A stretch of DNA of 64,000 nt from Cognatiluteimonas profundi (GTDB taxonomy: Bacteria; Pseudomonadota; Gammaproteobacteria; Xanthomonadales; Xanthomonadaceae). The notes beneath the pieces were generated by a model. It did no database searches. It was given only the letters and a program-made list of their open reading frames with translations, and had not been told where the DNA came from. The DNA lies in NCBI RefSeq assembly GCF_009792795.1, contig NZ_VKHQ01000004.1:244659-308658 (forward strand). The letters are read 5' to 3'. Both the position numbers and the translations under genes were made by a program. Shown piece after piece: positions 52,175-60,361 of this stretch (position 1 is the first letter of the stretch; every line of letters begins with the position of its first letter).

Positions 52175-53541
52175 GGGGCGTCCGCCCGCATGGCTTCCGC
52201 CGGCAGGTCGTGGCGCACCGCCTGCCGACGACGCCACCAGCTGCGCAATGCATCCGGCGCGATCCGCAAAGCCGTCATCGCGTAGATGAAGCGGAACACG
52301 CGCAGCCGCCAGATGACGCCCCTGGCATCGAAGACGTCACCGGCCAGCATCGACACGACCGCCTGCTCGACCTGCAGCACGTTGCGCGGGGAGGCGAACA
52401 ATCGCTTCATCGTCGGCGACGTGAACCGGTAGATGAACCATTTGAATTCGTCCAGTCCGCGGCCCAGGCGCCGCTCCAGGTCGTGCATCAACGCCGCTTC
52501 GCGGGCGGGATCGCGCAGGGCCTTGTCGATGGCGGCCGCGCCAAGCTCGGCGCTGTTCATCGCCAGGTACACGCCCGAGGAGAACATCGGGTCGACGAAG
52601 TTCCAGGCATCGCCCAGCAGCGCCCAGCCCGGGCCGCTCATGCGGCTGCAGTCGTAGGCGTAATTGCCGGTGACATGCACCGGGGCGACGCGGACGGCGT
52701 CGCGCATGCGCTCGTGCGCGGAGTCGACGGATTCCAGCGTGCGCAGCAGGAACGCCTCGGTCTCACCGCGCCGTTGCTTGAGATAATCCGGCGAACAGAC
52801 CGCGCCGACGCTGGTGATGCCATCGCGCAGCGGAATGAACCAGATCCAGCCGTGTTCGTGCCGGCAGATGGTGACGTTGCCGGCATCGTCGCCTTCGCGT
52901 CGCGTGACGCCCTGGTAGTGGCTGAACACCGCGGCCGACTGATGGTTGCGGTTGCGGCGCTTGATGCCGAGCTTGCCGCCGAGGAACGCATCGCGCCCAC
53001 TGGCATCGATCACGTAGCGCGCGCGCACGGCCAACTCCACGTCGCCCTGTCGCGCATGCACGACCTGCGGTCGTCCCTGCTTGTCGAAGGCGATGCGTTC
53101 GACCCGGGTGCCGTCGCGCGCATCGACGCCTTCATTGCGCGCGTGCTCGAACAGCAGCTGGTCGAACTCGGAGCGCCTGACATGGAAGGCGTAGCCGGCA
53201 CTGCCACGCAAGGAACGATCGAAGCGGAACACGTTGTATGCACCGCCCTCGACGGGGAAATCGGCGCCACGCTTGAGCACGCCGATCGCGCGCACCTGCT
53301 CCAGCACGCCCAGGCGCTCGAGGATCGGGATGTTCATCGGCAACAGCGATTCGCCGATGTGGAAGCGCGGGTGGTGTTCCTTTTCCAGCAGCAGCACCTT
53401 CCAGCCGCTGCGTGCGAGCAGGGTCGCGGCGGTGCTGCCGGCCGGGCCACCGCCGATGACCAGCACGTCGGTCTCGACGGTGCCGGAGCCCGGGGAATCC
53501 CCCGCTCCGTTCATCGGGCTCTGCGAAGCCGGGTCGCTCAT
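52171..53541 (-). CDS. FAD-dependent tryptophan-halogenase-like protein
   Basis: A 456-residue flavoprotein with FAD-binding VLVIGGGPAGSTAATLLARS (about 27-46), HIGESLLPMNIPILERLG, a KRGADF segment and ARYVIDASGRDAFLGG. The flavin-halogenase signature WxWxIP is present as HGWIWFIPLRDG. GDAWNFVDPMFSSGVYLAMN is the second FAD/tunnel motif. Xanthomonadins are brominated aryl polyenes and their loci carry a halogenase of this class, so ring halogenation is the likely role. It is divergent from the ACP gene (128-bp shared promoter region) and coupled to xanB2. Confidence 0.88.
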   Translation of the reverse strand: MSDPASQSPMNGAGDSPGSGTVETDVLVIGGGPAGSTAATLLARSGWKVLLLEKEHHPRFHIGESLLPMNIPILERLGVLEQVRAIGVLKRGADFPVEGGAYNVFRFDRSLRGSAGYAFHVRRSEFDQLLFEHARNEGVDARDGTRVERIAFDKQGRPQVVHARQGDVELAVRARYVIDASGRDAFLGGKLGIKRRNRNHQSAAVFSHYQGVTRREGDDAGNVTICRHEHGWIWFIPLRDGITSVGAVCSPDYLKQRRGETEAFLLRTLESVDSAHERMRDAVRVAPVHVTGNYAYDCSRMSGPGWALLGDAWNFVDPMFSSGVYLAMNSAELGAAAIDKALRDPAREAALMHDLERRLGRGLDEFKWFIYRFTSPTMKRLFASPRNVLQVEQAVVSMLAGDVFDARGVIWRLRVFRFIYAMTALRIAPDALRSWWRRRQAVRHDLPAEAMRADAP

Positions 53542-53669
53542 GAATGTGCCATCGATACCCCGAAATGCAGCGCCCATGATAACGGGCGCAGGCGCCGGCA
53601 GCGGCATTCACAGTTGCACGCCGGCGCCCGATGCCGGATCGTGGCGGCTTTCTTGCACTGGAATCCACG

Positions 53670-53939
53670 ATGTCTCCGCAGACCGACGCCGAACGCGAAC
53701 TGGCTGAACTCCTGGTCGAAAGCCTGAACCTCGAAGGCACCAGCCCGGGCGAAATCGACCCGGAAGCGCCGCTGTTCAATACCGGACTGGGACTGGACTC
53801 GATCGACGCGCTGGAGCTCGCCCTGGCGATCAGCAAGCGCTACGGCTTCCAGTTGAAATCCGACAACGAGGACAACCGCCGCATCTTCGCCTCGCTGCGC
53901 GCGCTGGCCGCGCATGTCCAGCAGCACCGGGCTTCCTGA
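53670..53939 (+). CDS. Acyl carrier protein of the aryl polyene locus
   Basis: An 89-residue ACP. The phosphopantetheine site is GLDSIDALELALAI with Ser44. The upstream helix (DAERELAELLVESLNLEG) and the acidic third helix (NEDNRRIFASLRALAAHV) are typical of type II PKS/aryl polyene ACPs rather than of fatty-acid AcpP. It opens the rightward gene set and overlaps the following membrane-protein gene by 26 bases. Confidence 0.92.
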   Translation: MSPQTDAERELAELLVESLNLEGTSPGEIDPEAPLFNTGLGLDSIDALELALAISKRYGFQLKSDNEDNRRIFASLRALAAHVQQHRAS

Positions 53940-54663
53940 GCTTGCGCATCGCGCGCATGCGCGCGTGCTGAGCGACCGTCACAGCGGCGGCATCCGGCTG
54001 CTGCTGGGCATCGTGTATTTCGTGCTGTCGCATCTTGCCAGCGACCGCGGCGATGGCGTCCTCGCCGCGCTGGCCATCGGCGACATCGTGCTCATCGCAT
54101 TGATGCGACCGCTGCTGCTGATGCGCGCATCGGCGTGGGCGGGCTTGGCCGGCAGTGCAGCCTTGCTGGCCTGGCTGGCGCATTCACCCTATGCGCTGCT
54201 GCCATTGCTGCTGGTCCCGGTCGTGTTGATCGGCCTGGTTGGCTATGGTTTTGGTCGCACCCTGCTCCCCGGCCGCGTGCCGCTGATTGCACGCATGGTC
54301 GCCGGCCTGGACGCCATGCCCGCATCGGCACTGCCAGCGGACCTTCGCGATTACACCCGTCGCCTGACCCGCGCCTGGGCCATCCTGCTCGCGACACTGG
54401 CGTTGGCCAACCTGGTGCTGGCCTGCATCGTCGTCCCGCATGGCCTGCTGGCGAGCCTTGGCATCGCATCACCCGTTGCCATCAGCCAGACGCTCGGATC
54501 CTGGCTGGGCTGGGCCGCCAACCTGGGCATCATGTGCGGGTTCTTCCTGGCTGAATTCGCCGTTCGCCAGCGACGGTTCCCCGGGCGCTACCGCAACCTG
54601 CTGGATTTCTTCCAGCAGATGGCACGGCTGGGGCCCGCGTTCTGGCGTGATGTGATGCACTGA
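53914..54663 (+). CDS. COG4648-type membrane protein of the aryl polyene locus
   Basis: A 249-residue polytopic membrane protein with about seven hydrophobic segments (IRLLLGIVYFVLSHLAS, ALLPLLLVPVVLIGLVGYGF, AWAILLATLALANLVLACIV, LGWAANLGIMCGFFLAEFAV). The conserved cytoplasmic motif GRTLLPGRVPLIARM is characteristic of ketosynthase-associated membrane proteins (COG4648) in aryl polyene and xanthomonadin clusters. Function not established; assembly or membrane tethering of the polyene synthase is suspected. It overlaps the ACP by 26 bases. Confidence 0.85.
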   Translation: MSSSTGLPELAHRAHARVLSDRHSGGIRLLLGIVYFVLSHLASDRGDGVLAALAIGDIVLIALMRPLLLMRASAWAGLAGSAALLAWLAHSPYALLPLLLVPVVLIGLVGYGFGRTLLPGRVPLIARMVAGLDAMPASALPADLRDYTRRLTRAWAILLATLALANLVLACIVVPHGLLASLGIASPVAISQTLGSWLGWAANLGIMCGFFLAEFAVRQRRFPGRYRNLLDFFQQMARLGPAFWRDVMH

Positions 54664-54756
54664 TCGCCGTACATCCGGCCGTTTGACGCCACTGGATGCT
54701 TGCGGCGCCAGTTCGGCGCCATCATGCTTCGCGCCACACGGGGGCGTTTTTCCGCA

Positions 54757-55038
54757 ATGCAGTTCGTCATTCCCAAGGATCACCCAAGCCTGCCCGGGCA
54801 TTTCCCGGGACGGCCGATCGTGCCTGGCGTGGTGGTGCTCGACCGGGTGCTGGAGGCGATCGAGGCGACAACAGGCAACCCGCTGGGGCCGCTGCGCCTG
54901 CCGCAGGTGAAGTTCGCCCAGCCACTGCTGCCGGGTGAAACCGCCGAAGTCCTGCTCGACGGCGCGTCGCCACGCTGGCGCTTTCGCGTGTTGCGCGGTG
55001 ACGTGGTGATCGCCAGCGGCGAGGTGGTGGCGTCGTGA
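54757..55038 (+). CDS. ApeI-like hotdog dehydratase
   Basis: A 93-residue FabA/FabZ-like hotdog protein with DHPSLPGHFPGRPIVPGVVV (catalytic His in HFPG) and LPQVKFAQPLLPGE. It is short for a FabZ (about 150) and matches the small dehydratase/thioesterase-like proteins of aryl polyene clusters, which form polyene double bonds with a partner. ATG 54757 is used; ATG 54724 would add 11 residues, and neither has a strong ribosome-binding site. It overlaps the acyltransferase GTG by 4 bases (GTGA). Confidence 0.85.
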   Translation: MQFVIPKDHPSLPGHFPGRPIVPGVVVLDRVLEAIEATTGNPLGPLRLPQVKFAQPLLPGETAEVLLDGASPRWRFRVLRGDVVIASGEVVAS

Positions 55039-56087
55039 GCAGCAACGACACACCGGCATGCACCCAATGGAAGCAACGGCCGGAAGGCGGCGGCCTGTTC
55101 GCGATCTGGCTGATTCGCGGCATCGCCCGCCATGCCGGTCGCAAGGTCGCGCGGCTGCTGCTGGGACCGATCACCCTGTATTTCCTGTTGATGCGCGGCC
55201 CCGAGCGCCGCGCGTCGGCCGCCTACCTGCAACGGGTGCTGGGACGGCCGGCGCGATGGCCCGATGCCGCCCGCCACATCCACACCTTCGCGTCCACGAT
55301 CCTGGATCGCGTGTTCCTGCTCAGCGGACGGCTGCAGAACTTCCAGGTCACGATGAGCGGGCTGGACGACGTCCACGCGCAACTGGACAAGCAACAGGGC
55401 GTGCTGCTGTTCGGCTCGCACCTGGGCAGCTTCGAGGTGATGCGCGTGCTTGCGCGCCAACGTCCGGAATACGTCATCCGCGTCGTGCTCGACAAGGGCC
55501 ACAACCCGGCGATGACGCAACTGCTCGATGCGCTGGATCCGGTGATCGCGGCGAACGTCATCGACGCAGCGCAGGATGGGCCGTCGTTGATGCTGGCGAT
55601 CCAGCAGGCAGTCTCCGACGGCCACCTGGTGGCGCTGCTGGTGGATCGCGTGCAGAGCGGGGATTCAGCCGAGACGGCGACATTCCTGGGCCAGACCGCG
55701 CGCTTCCCGCGCACGCCATGGTTGATCGCCTCGGTGCTGCACGCCCCGATCGTGCTGGCCTTCGGCCTGTATCGCGGCGGCAACCGCTACGACCTGGCAT
55801 TCGAGACGTTCAGCGACGGATTGCGGATCCCGCGGTCCGAGCGTCAGCGGGCCTTGTCGGCACTTATCCAGCGTTATGCCGGGCGACTGGAACATTACGC
55901 GCGCCTGGCCCCCTTCAACTGGTTCAACTTCTATGACTTCTGGGATCCTTCCGACGATGCTCCCCACGATCGCAGCATGGCTGCCCGCACCGACCCTGCC
56001 CTCGCGGCAAGGGCATTGGCGACTGCCACGGACCGCGCTGCTGGCGCTGTCGCTGATCGCGAGCACCCCGCTGTTCGCGGCACCTGA
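55035..56087 (+). CDS. LpxL/HtrB-like lysophospholipid acyltransferase of the aryl polyene locus
   Basis: A 350-residue membrane-associated acyltransferase starting at GTG 55035 (SSNDTPACTQWKQRPEGGGL). One N-terminal hydrophobic region (RLLLGPITLYFLLM) precedes the catalytic HxxxxE motif in LLFGSHLGSFEVMR (about 135-148). GHLVALLVDRVQSGDS and the family C-terminus APFNWFNFYDFWDPSDD are visible. It may attach the polyene to a lipid anchor. The last 44 residues (after about 306) are read through the start of the next gene and look non-homologous, as if the original stop were lost. Confidence 0.88.
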   Translation: MSSNDTPACTQWKQRPEGGGLFAIWLIRGIARHAGRKVARLLLGPITLYFLLMRGPERRASAAYLQRVLGRPARWPDAARHIHTFASTILDRVFLLSGRLQNFQVTMSGLDDVHAQLDKQQGVLLFGSHLGSFEVMRVLARQRPEYVIRVVLDKGHNPAMTQLLDALDPVIAANVIDAAQDGPSLMLAIQQAVSDGHLVALLVDRVQSGDSAETATFLGQTARFPRTPWLIASVLHAPIVLAFGLYRGGNRYDLAFETFSDGLRIPRSERQRALSALIQRYAGRLEHYARLAPFNWFNFYDFWDPSDDAPHDRSMAARTDPALAARALATATDRAAGAVADREHPAVRGT

Positions 56088-56676
56088 CGCCGTCGATGGC
56101 GCCAGCACGCAGTGGATCCTTGCGCGGCTGGCGCGCCCGGCGCCGATGCGCACTGCGTTCGTCGAGCTGCGCGATTCGCCGCTGCTGAAGGCGCCCTTGC
56201 GGATCGAGGGCGAATATCGCCGCCCCACCGACGACACGCTGGTGCGCGAGGTGCGGTCGCCGTATCCCGAGACCACGACGATCCGTTCGGGCACCGTCAG
56301 CATCGCCCGCGCCGGCAAGTCGCCGCGCAGCTTCTCGCTGTCGCGCGTCCCCGAGCTCGCCGGGCTGCAGGCCAGCTTCGGCGCACTGCTGTCCGGTGAT
56401 CGCCAGCTGCTCGACCAGCATTACCGCGTTGCCAGCAGCGGCAGCCACCAGCACTGGACATTGACGTTGACCCCGAAGGACGCGGCCTTCGCGGCCAAGG
56501 TGCGCGACATCACCCTGTACGGGCGCGGCGCCGAACTGCGCTGCATCGAGACCACTCCCGCCGGCAAGGGTGAGGTGCAACGCACCTTGCTGGCCGGTGC
56601 GGCCCATGCCGCCGCGACCGCCGCGACGGCGACCGAGCTGGCGACCCTCTGCCACCAGGACAGCGCGCACCAATGA
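55957..56676 (+). CDS. LolA-like outer-membrane carrier of the aryl polyene locus
   Basis: A 239-residue secreted protein starting at ATG 55957 with signal peptide RTALLALSLIASTPLFAAP. The mature protein resembles the LolA fold (curved beta-sheet: PLLKAPLRIEGEYRRPTDDT, LVREVRSPYPETTTIRSG, HYRVASSGSHQHWTLTLTPK). Such proteins occur next to MMPL exporters in aryl polyene loci and probably shuttle the lipidated pigment across the periplasm. It overlaps the acyltransferase by 131 bases, unusually long; a start at 55936 would overlap more. Its TGA overlaps the MMPL ATG. Confidence 0.8.
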   Translation: MLPTIAAWLPAPTLPSRQGHWRLPRTALLALSLIASTPLFAAPDAVDGASTQWILARLARPAPMRTAFVELRDSPLLKAPLRIEGEYRRPTDDTLVREVRSPYPETTTIRSGTVSIARAGKSPRSFSLSRVPELAGLQASFGALLSGDRQLLDQHYRVASSGSHQHWTLTLTPKDAAFAAKVRDITLYGRGAELRCIETTPAGKGEVQRTLLAGAAHAAATAATATELATLCHQDSAHQ

Positions 56677-59009
56677 CATCGCGCACGCGGCTGGCGCTGG
56701 CTTTGTCGTGGCTGGCGCTGCTGCTGGTCGCCGGCTGGCTGGTCGGGCAACACCTGAAACTCAGTGGCGACCTGCGCAAGTTCATGCCGGCCGCACAGAC
56801 GCCGGCGCAGCACCTGCTGATGGACGAACTGGGTGAAGGCCCGGGCTCGCGCCTGCTACTGATCGCGCTGTCCGGTGACGATCCCGAAACGCTGGCGCGG
56901 CAATCGCAGGCGCTGCGCCAGCAACTGGCGCGCAGCCCACTGTTCGCGCTGGTCGCCAACGGCGACAGTGGGCTCGACGCGATCCCGCCGCGGCTGCGCC
57001 CCTATCGCTACCTGCTGTCCGACACGCTCGACGGGCAGCATCTGGATGCAGCGACCCTTGGCGACGCGCTGCAGGCGCGGCTGCAGGATCTGGGTTCGCC
57101 GGCCGCGTCGCTGATCGAGCCGCTCGTTGCGTCCGATCCCACGCTCGAGTCCCTCAAGCTCGCCGAGTCCTGGCAGCCAGCCAATGCGCCACAGCGCCTG
57201 CACGATGTCTGGTTCGACCATCGCGGCCGTGAGGCCCTGCTGGTGGCCGAGACGGTGGCGGCCGGTTTCGACCCGACCGGACAGCAGGTCGCGGTGGACA
57301 CCATCCAGCAGACGTTCGCCAAGCTGCGTGGCCCCGGCCACTCGCGACTCACGCTCAGCGGGCCCGGCGCGTTTTCGGTCGAGATCGGCGGGCGCACCCA
57401 GCGCGAGGCCGGCTGGATCGGCACCATCGACACCATCGGGCTGATCCTGCTGCTGTGGTTCGCCTATCGCAGCTGGAAGGCGCCGCTGCTGGGTGTGCTG
57501 CCGTTGGCGAGTGCGGGCCTTGCCGGCCTCGGCGCGGTGGCGGCACTGTTCGACGGCGTGCACGGAATCACGGTCGCTTTCGGTTTCACCCTGATCGGCG
57601 TCGTCCAGGATTACCCGATCCATCTGTTCAGTCATCAGCGCGTCGGCCTGTCGCCACGCCAGAGCGCGCGTGAGCTCTGGCCGACACTGGCGACCGGCGT
57701 CGCGTCCACCTGTATCGCCTATGTCACCTTCATGGCATCCGGCGTCGACGGCCTGAAGCAACTGGCGGTGTTCACCATCGTCGGGCTGGGCACCGCGGCG
57801 TTGACCACGCGCTTCCTGTTGCCCTGGCTCATCGATCCCAGTCCGCGCGATGCCGCCGACTCGCCGCGACTGGCGCGCCTGTGGACGCAACTCTCGCGCC
57901 TGCCGCGCCCGCGCGTTGCATTGCTGCTGGTGGCGGCGATCGCCGTCGCGGTGGTGGTGTTCGCACCCGGCGCCTTCTGGCAGAACGACCTGTCGAAGCT
58001 GACCCCGGTGCCGGCCGATGCGATGGCGACCGACACCCGCCTGCGCACGGAGCTCGGCGCGCCCGACGTGCGCTACGTCATCACCCTGGGCGGTCGCAAC
58101 GCCGAGGACGTGCTGCGCGCCAGCGAGCGCCTGCGTCCGGAACTCGACGCGCTGGTGGCGCGACATGCGATCGCGGGCTACGACCTCGCCGCGCGCTACC
58201 TGCCCAGCGCGCAAACCCAGCGCCGTCGCCAGGCGCAGCTGCCCGATGCGGCGACGCTGCAGGCGACGCTGTCCGATGCGGTCGCCGCGACGCCGTTCCG
58301 CAGCGATGCATTCGCGGATTTCGAGCGTGACGTCGGCATCGCCAGGGCAGCGCCGCCACTGACCCCGCGCGACCTGGACGGCACGCCGCTTGCCACCAGC
58401 ATCGCCGGCCTGCTGCTGCAACGGACCGATCACGCGACCGCACTGGTGTCCTTGACCGGGCTCGCGGATCCGGCGGCCGTCGAACGCGTCGCCGCCGCGC
58501 ATGGCGCACAGCTGCTCGACCTCAAGCAGGCGTCCGAATCGCTGGTCGTGGCCTACCGCCAGCGTGTGTTGTACGCGCTGGGCATCGCCGCGCTGCTGCT
58601 CATCGCGACCGTGTGGCTCGCCTTGCGCCAGACCCATCGCGTGCTGCGCGTGCTGGCGCCGATGGCCCTGACGACGCTGCTGATCGTGGCGGTGCTGCGC
58701 GGCTTTGGCGTGGAGCTCAACCTGTTCCACCTGGTCGCGCTGATCCTGGCCGCCGGGCTGGGCCTGGACTATGGGCTGTTCTTCGAGCACGCCGGCGACA
58801 ATCGCGCCGAGCAACTGCGCACCCTGCACGCGGTCATCGTCTGCAGCCTCACCACCCTGCTGGTGTTCGCATTGCTGGCGGCGTCCTCGATCCCGGTGCT
58901 GCGCGCGATCGGCAGCACCGTCGCGCTCGGCGTGCTGGCCAACTTCATCCTTGCGCTGCTGATCACGCGACAGCCGGTTGCCACGGGCGACGAGACTGCC
59001 CCGGGATGA
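56673..59009 (+). CDS. MMPL/RND-type exporter of the aryl polyene locus
   Basis: A 778-residue inner-membrane transporter with 12 expected helices: one (LALSWLALLLVAGWLVG), a periplasmic domain, helices 2-6 from about 250 (IDTIGLILLLWFAYRSWK), a second helix set and periplasmic domain from about 415, and helices 8-12 from about 630. The GxxxDY/DY signature is visible as LGLDYGLFFEHAGDN near 692 and GVVQDYPIHLFSHQRVG near 308. It is predicted to flip or export the pigment with the LolA-like carrier. It is coupled at both ends by 4-base overlaps. Confidence 0.9.
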   Translation: MTSRTRLALALSWLALLLVAGWLVGQHLKLSGDLRKFMPAAQTPAQHLLMDELGEGPGSRLLLIALSGDDPETLARQSQALRQQLARSPLFALVANGDSGLDAIPPRLRPYRYLLSDTLDGQHLDAATLGDALQARLQDLGSPAASLIEPLVASDPTLESLKLAESWQPANAPQRLHDVWFDHRGREALLVAETVAAGFDPTGQQVAVDTIQQTFAKLRGPGHSRLTLSGPGAFSVEIGGRTQREAGWIGTIDTIGLILLLWFAYRSWKAPLLGVLPLASAGLAGLGAVAALFDGVHGITVAFGFTLIGVVQDYPIHLFSHQRVGLSPRQSARELWPTLATGVASTCIAYVTFMASGVDGLKQLAVFTIVGLGTAALTTRFLLPWLIDPSPRDAADSPRLARLWTQLSRLPRPRVALLLVAAIAVAVVVFAPGAFWQNDLSKLTPVPADAMATDTRLRTELGAPDVRYVITLGGRNAEDVLRASERLRPELDALVARHAIAGYDLAARYLPSAQTQRRRQAQLPDAATLQATLSDAVAATPFRSDAFADFERDVGIARAAPPLTPRDLDGTPLATSIAGLLLQRTDHATALVSLTGLADPAAVERVAAAHGAQLLDLKQASESLVVAYRQRVLYALGIAALLLIATVWLALRQTHRVLRVLAPMALTTLLIVAVLRGFGVELNLFHLVALILAAGLGLDYGLFFEHAGDNRAEQLRTLHAVIVCSLTTLLVFALLAASSIPVLRAIGSTVALGVLANFILALLITRQPVATGDETAPG

Positions 59010-59515
59010 CGCCGACCAACGCTGCCAGCGCTGGCGACGGCGTCGCTGACGCCAGCGGGCATGACGTCAGCGGCCACGACGTCATCGGCCGCGACGTCAT
59101 CCTGTCGCTGGTGCCGCACCAGGGCGACATGTGCCTGTGGGATGAAGTGGTCGCGTGGGATCCACGCAGCATCCGGTTACGCGCCTGCAACCATCGCGAT
59201 CCGGCGCATCCGCTGCGCTCGCGCGGACAGCTGCGCGCGGTACACCTGTGCGAATACGGTGCCCAGGCGATGGCGGTGCACGGCGGCCTGCTTGCGCGGG
59301 CGGCCGGTGGGCGGGCGAAGCCGGGCCTGCTGGTGGCGCTGCGGGCGGTCGATCTGCATGTGGCGCGCGTGGACGACCTGCCCGGCGATTTGACCTGCAG
59401 CGCCGACGTCCTGACCGACGGCGGGAGCAGCTGGCAATATGCCTTCCGCATCAGCCACGACGGGCGCCTGCTGGCCGAAGGACGCGCGGCCGTGGTGTTG
59501 CAGCAACCCGACTGA
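59006..59515 (+). CDS. ApeP-like hotdog dehydratase
   Basis: A 169-residue 3-hydroxyacyl-ACP dehydratase-like protein. After a Gly/His/Asp repeat (GHDVSGHDVIGRDVILS, from three 15-bp repeats), the fold contains LVPHQGDMCLWDEVVAWD and AVHLCEYGAQAMAVHGGLLA, typical of the larger dehydratase of aryl polyene clusters. The final strands read DGRLLAEGRAAVVLQQ. It probably pairs with the ApeI-like protein at 54757 to dehydrate polyene intermediates. Its ATG overlaps the MMPL stop by 4 bases. Confidence 0.85.
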   Translation: MTPTNAASAGDGVADASGHDVSGHDVIGRDVILSLVPHQGDMCLWDEVVAWDPRSIRLRACNHRDPAHPLRSRGQLRAVHLCEYGAQAMAVHGGLLARAAGGRAKPGLLVALRAVDLHVARVDDLPGDLTCSADVLTDGGSSWQYAFRISHDGRLLAEGRAAVVLQQPD

Positions 59516-59541
59516 CGCCTGCGATGGCACGGAGCCCCGTC

Positions 59542-60276
59542 ATGAATCCAACCCAGGCACGGCGTGCGCTGGTCACCGGCGGCAGCGGCGACATCGGTGG
59601 CGCGATCTGCCGCCAGCTTGCCGCCGACGGGCTGCATGTCGTGGTGCACGCGCACGGCAATCCGGATCGCGCCCAGGCCATCGTCGACGCCATCACGCAG
59701 GACGGCGGCAGCGCCGAGGCGGTCGTCTTCGACGTGGCCGATGGCGCGCAGGCACGGGGGGCGATCGAGGCATTGCTGCTCGCAGGGCCCATCCATGTCC
59801 TGGTCAACAACGCCGGTATCCACGATGACGCGCCGCTGGCCGGCATGTCCGAGGCGCAGTGGAAGCGCGTGGTCGACGTGTCGGTGCATGGCTTCTTCCA
59901 TGTCACCCAACCGCTGCTGCTGCCGATGGCGCGCGGGCGCTGGGGTCGCATCGTCAGCGTGTCGTCGGTGGCCGCGGTGCTTGGCAACCGCGGCCAGTGC
60001 AATTACGCGGCGGCGAAGTCGGCGCTGCATGGCGCCACCAAATCGCTTGCGCGTGAGATGGCCTCGCGCGGCATCACCGCGAATGTCGTGGCGCCCGGCG
60101 TGATCCGCGGACGCATGGCCGACGACAGCTTCGGCGCCGAGCAGGTCAAGGCGATGGTGCCCGCCGGCCGTGCCGGTACGCCCGATGAAGTCGCCGCGCT
60201 GGTGCGATTCCTGTGCTCGGACGCAGCCGGCTACATCAACGGCCAGGTGATCGGCATCAACGGCGGCATGGGCTGA
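59542..60276 (+). CDS. FabG-like 3-oxoacyl-ACP reductase of the aryl polyene locus
   Basis: A 244-residue short-chain dehydrogenase with cofactor motif ALVTGGSGDIGGAI (9-22), NNAG in LVNNAGIHDDAP and the catalytic Ser/Tyr/Lys in SVSSVAAVLGNRGQCNYAAAK. The C-terminus reads YINGQVIGINGGMG. ATG 59542 is preferred over 59524 because GGAG at 59531-59534 is correctly spaced. It reduces the beta-keto group during polyene chain extension. It ends the rightward gene set, followed by a terminator. No ketosynthase gene follows. Confidence 0.92.
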   Translation: MNPTQARRALVTGGSGDIGGAICRQLAADGLHVVVHAHGNPDRAQAIVDAITQDGGSAEAVVFDVADGAQARGAIEALLLAGPIHVLVNNAGIHDDAPLAGMSEAQWKRVVDVSVHGFFHVTQPLLLPMARGRWGRIVSVSSVAAVLGNRGQCNYAAAKSALHGATKSLAREMASRGITANVVAPGVIRGRMADDSFGAEQVKAMVPAGRAGTPDEVAALVRFLCSDAAGYINGQVIGINGGMG

Positions 60277-60315
60277 CGGCGCGCCAGCCGGCAAGCCGCG
60301 CGAAGGGCCACAACG

Positions 60316-60343
60316 AAAAACGCCGGCGATTGCCGGCGTTTTC
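60316..60343. terminator. Bidirectional terminator between the reductase gene and rho
   Basis: Stem AACGCCGGC-GATT-GCCGGCGTT with A-run and T-run flanks (AAAAA before, TTTTC after), so it can terminate both the rightward reductase and the leftward rho transcripts. Their stops are at 60276 and 60362. Confidence 0.88.
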
Positions 60344-60361
60344 GTTTGCTCGAATTGCTGG

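Noticed and set aside
56856..58829. 657-codon leftward open frame opposite the MMPL exporter
   Set aside because: Composition is Gln/Arg/Gly/His-rich without any fold signature; the plus-strand frame shows membrane helices and exporter motifs.
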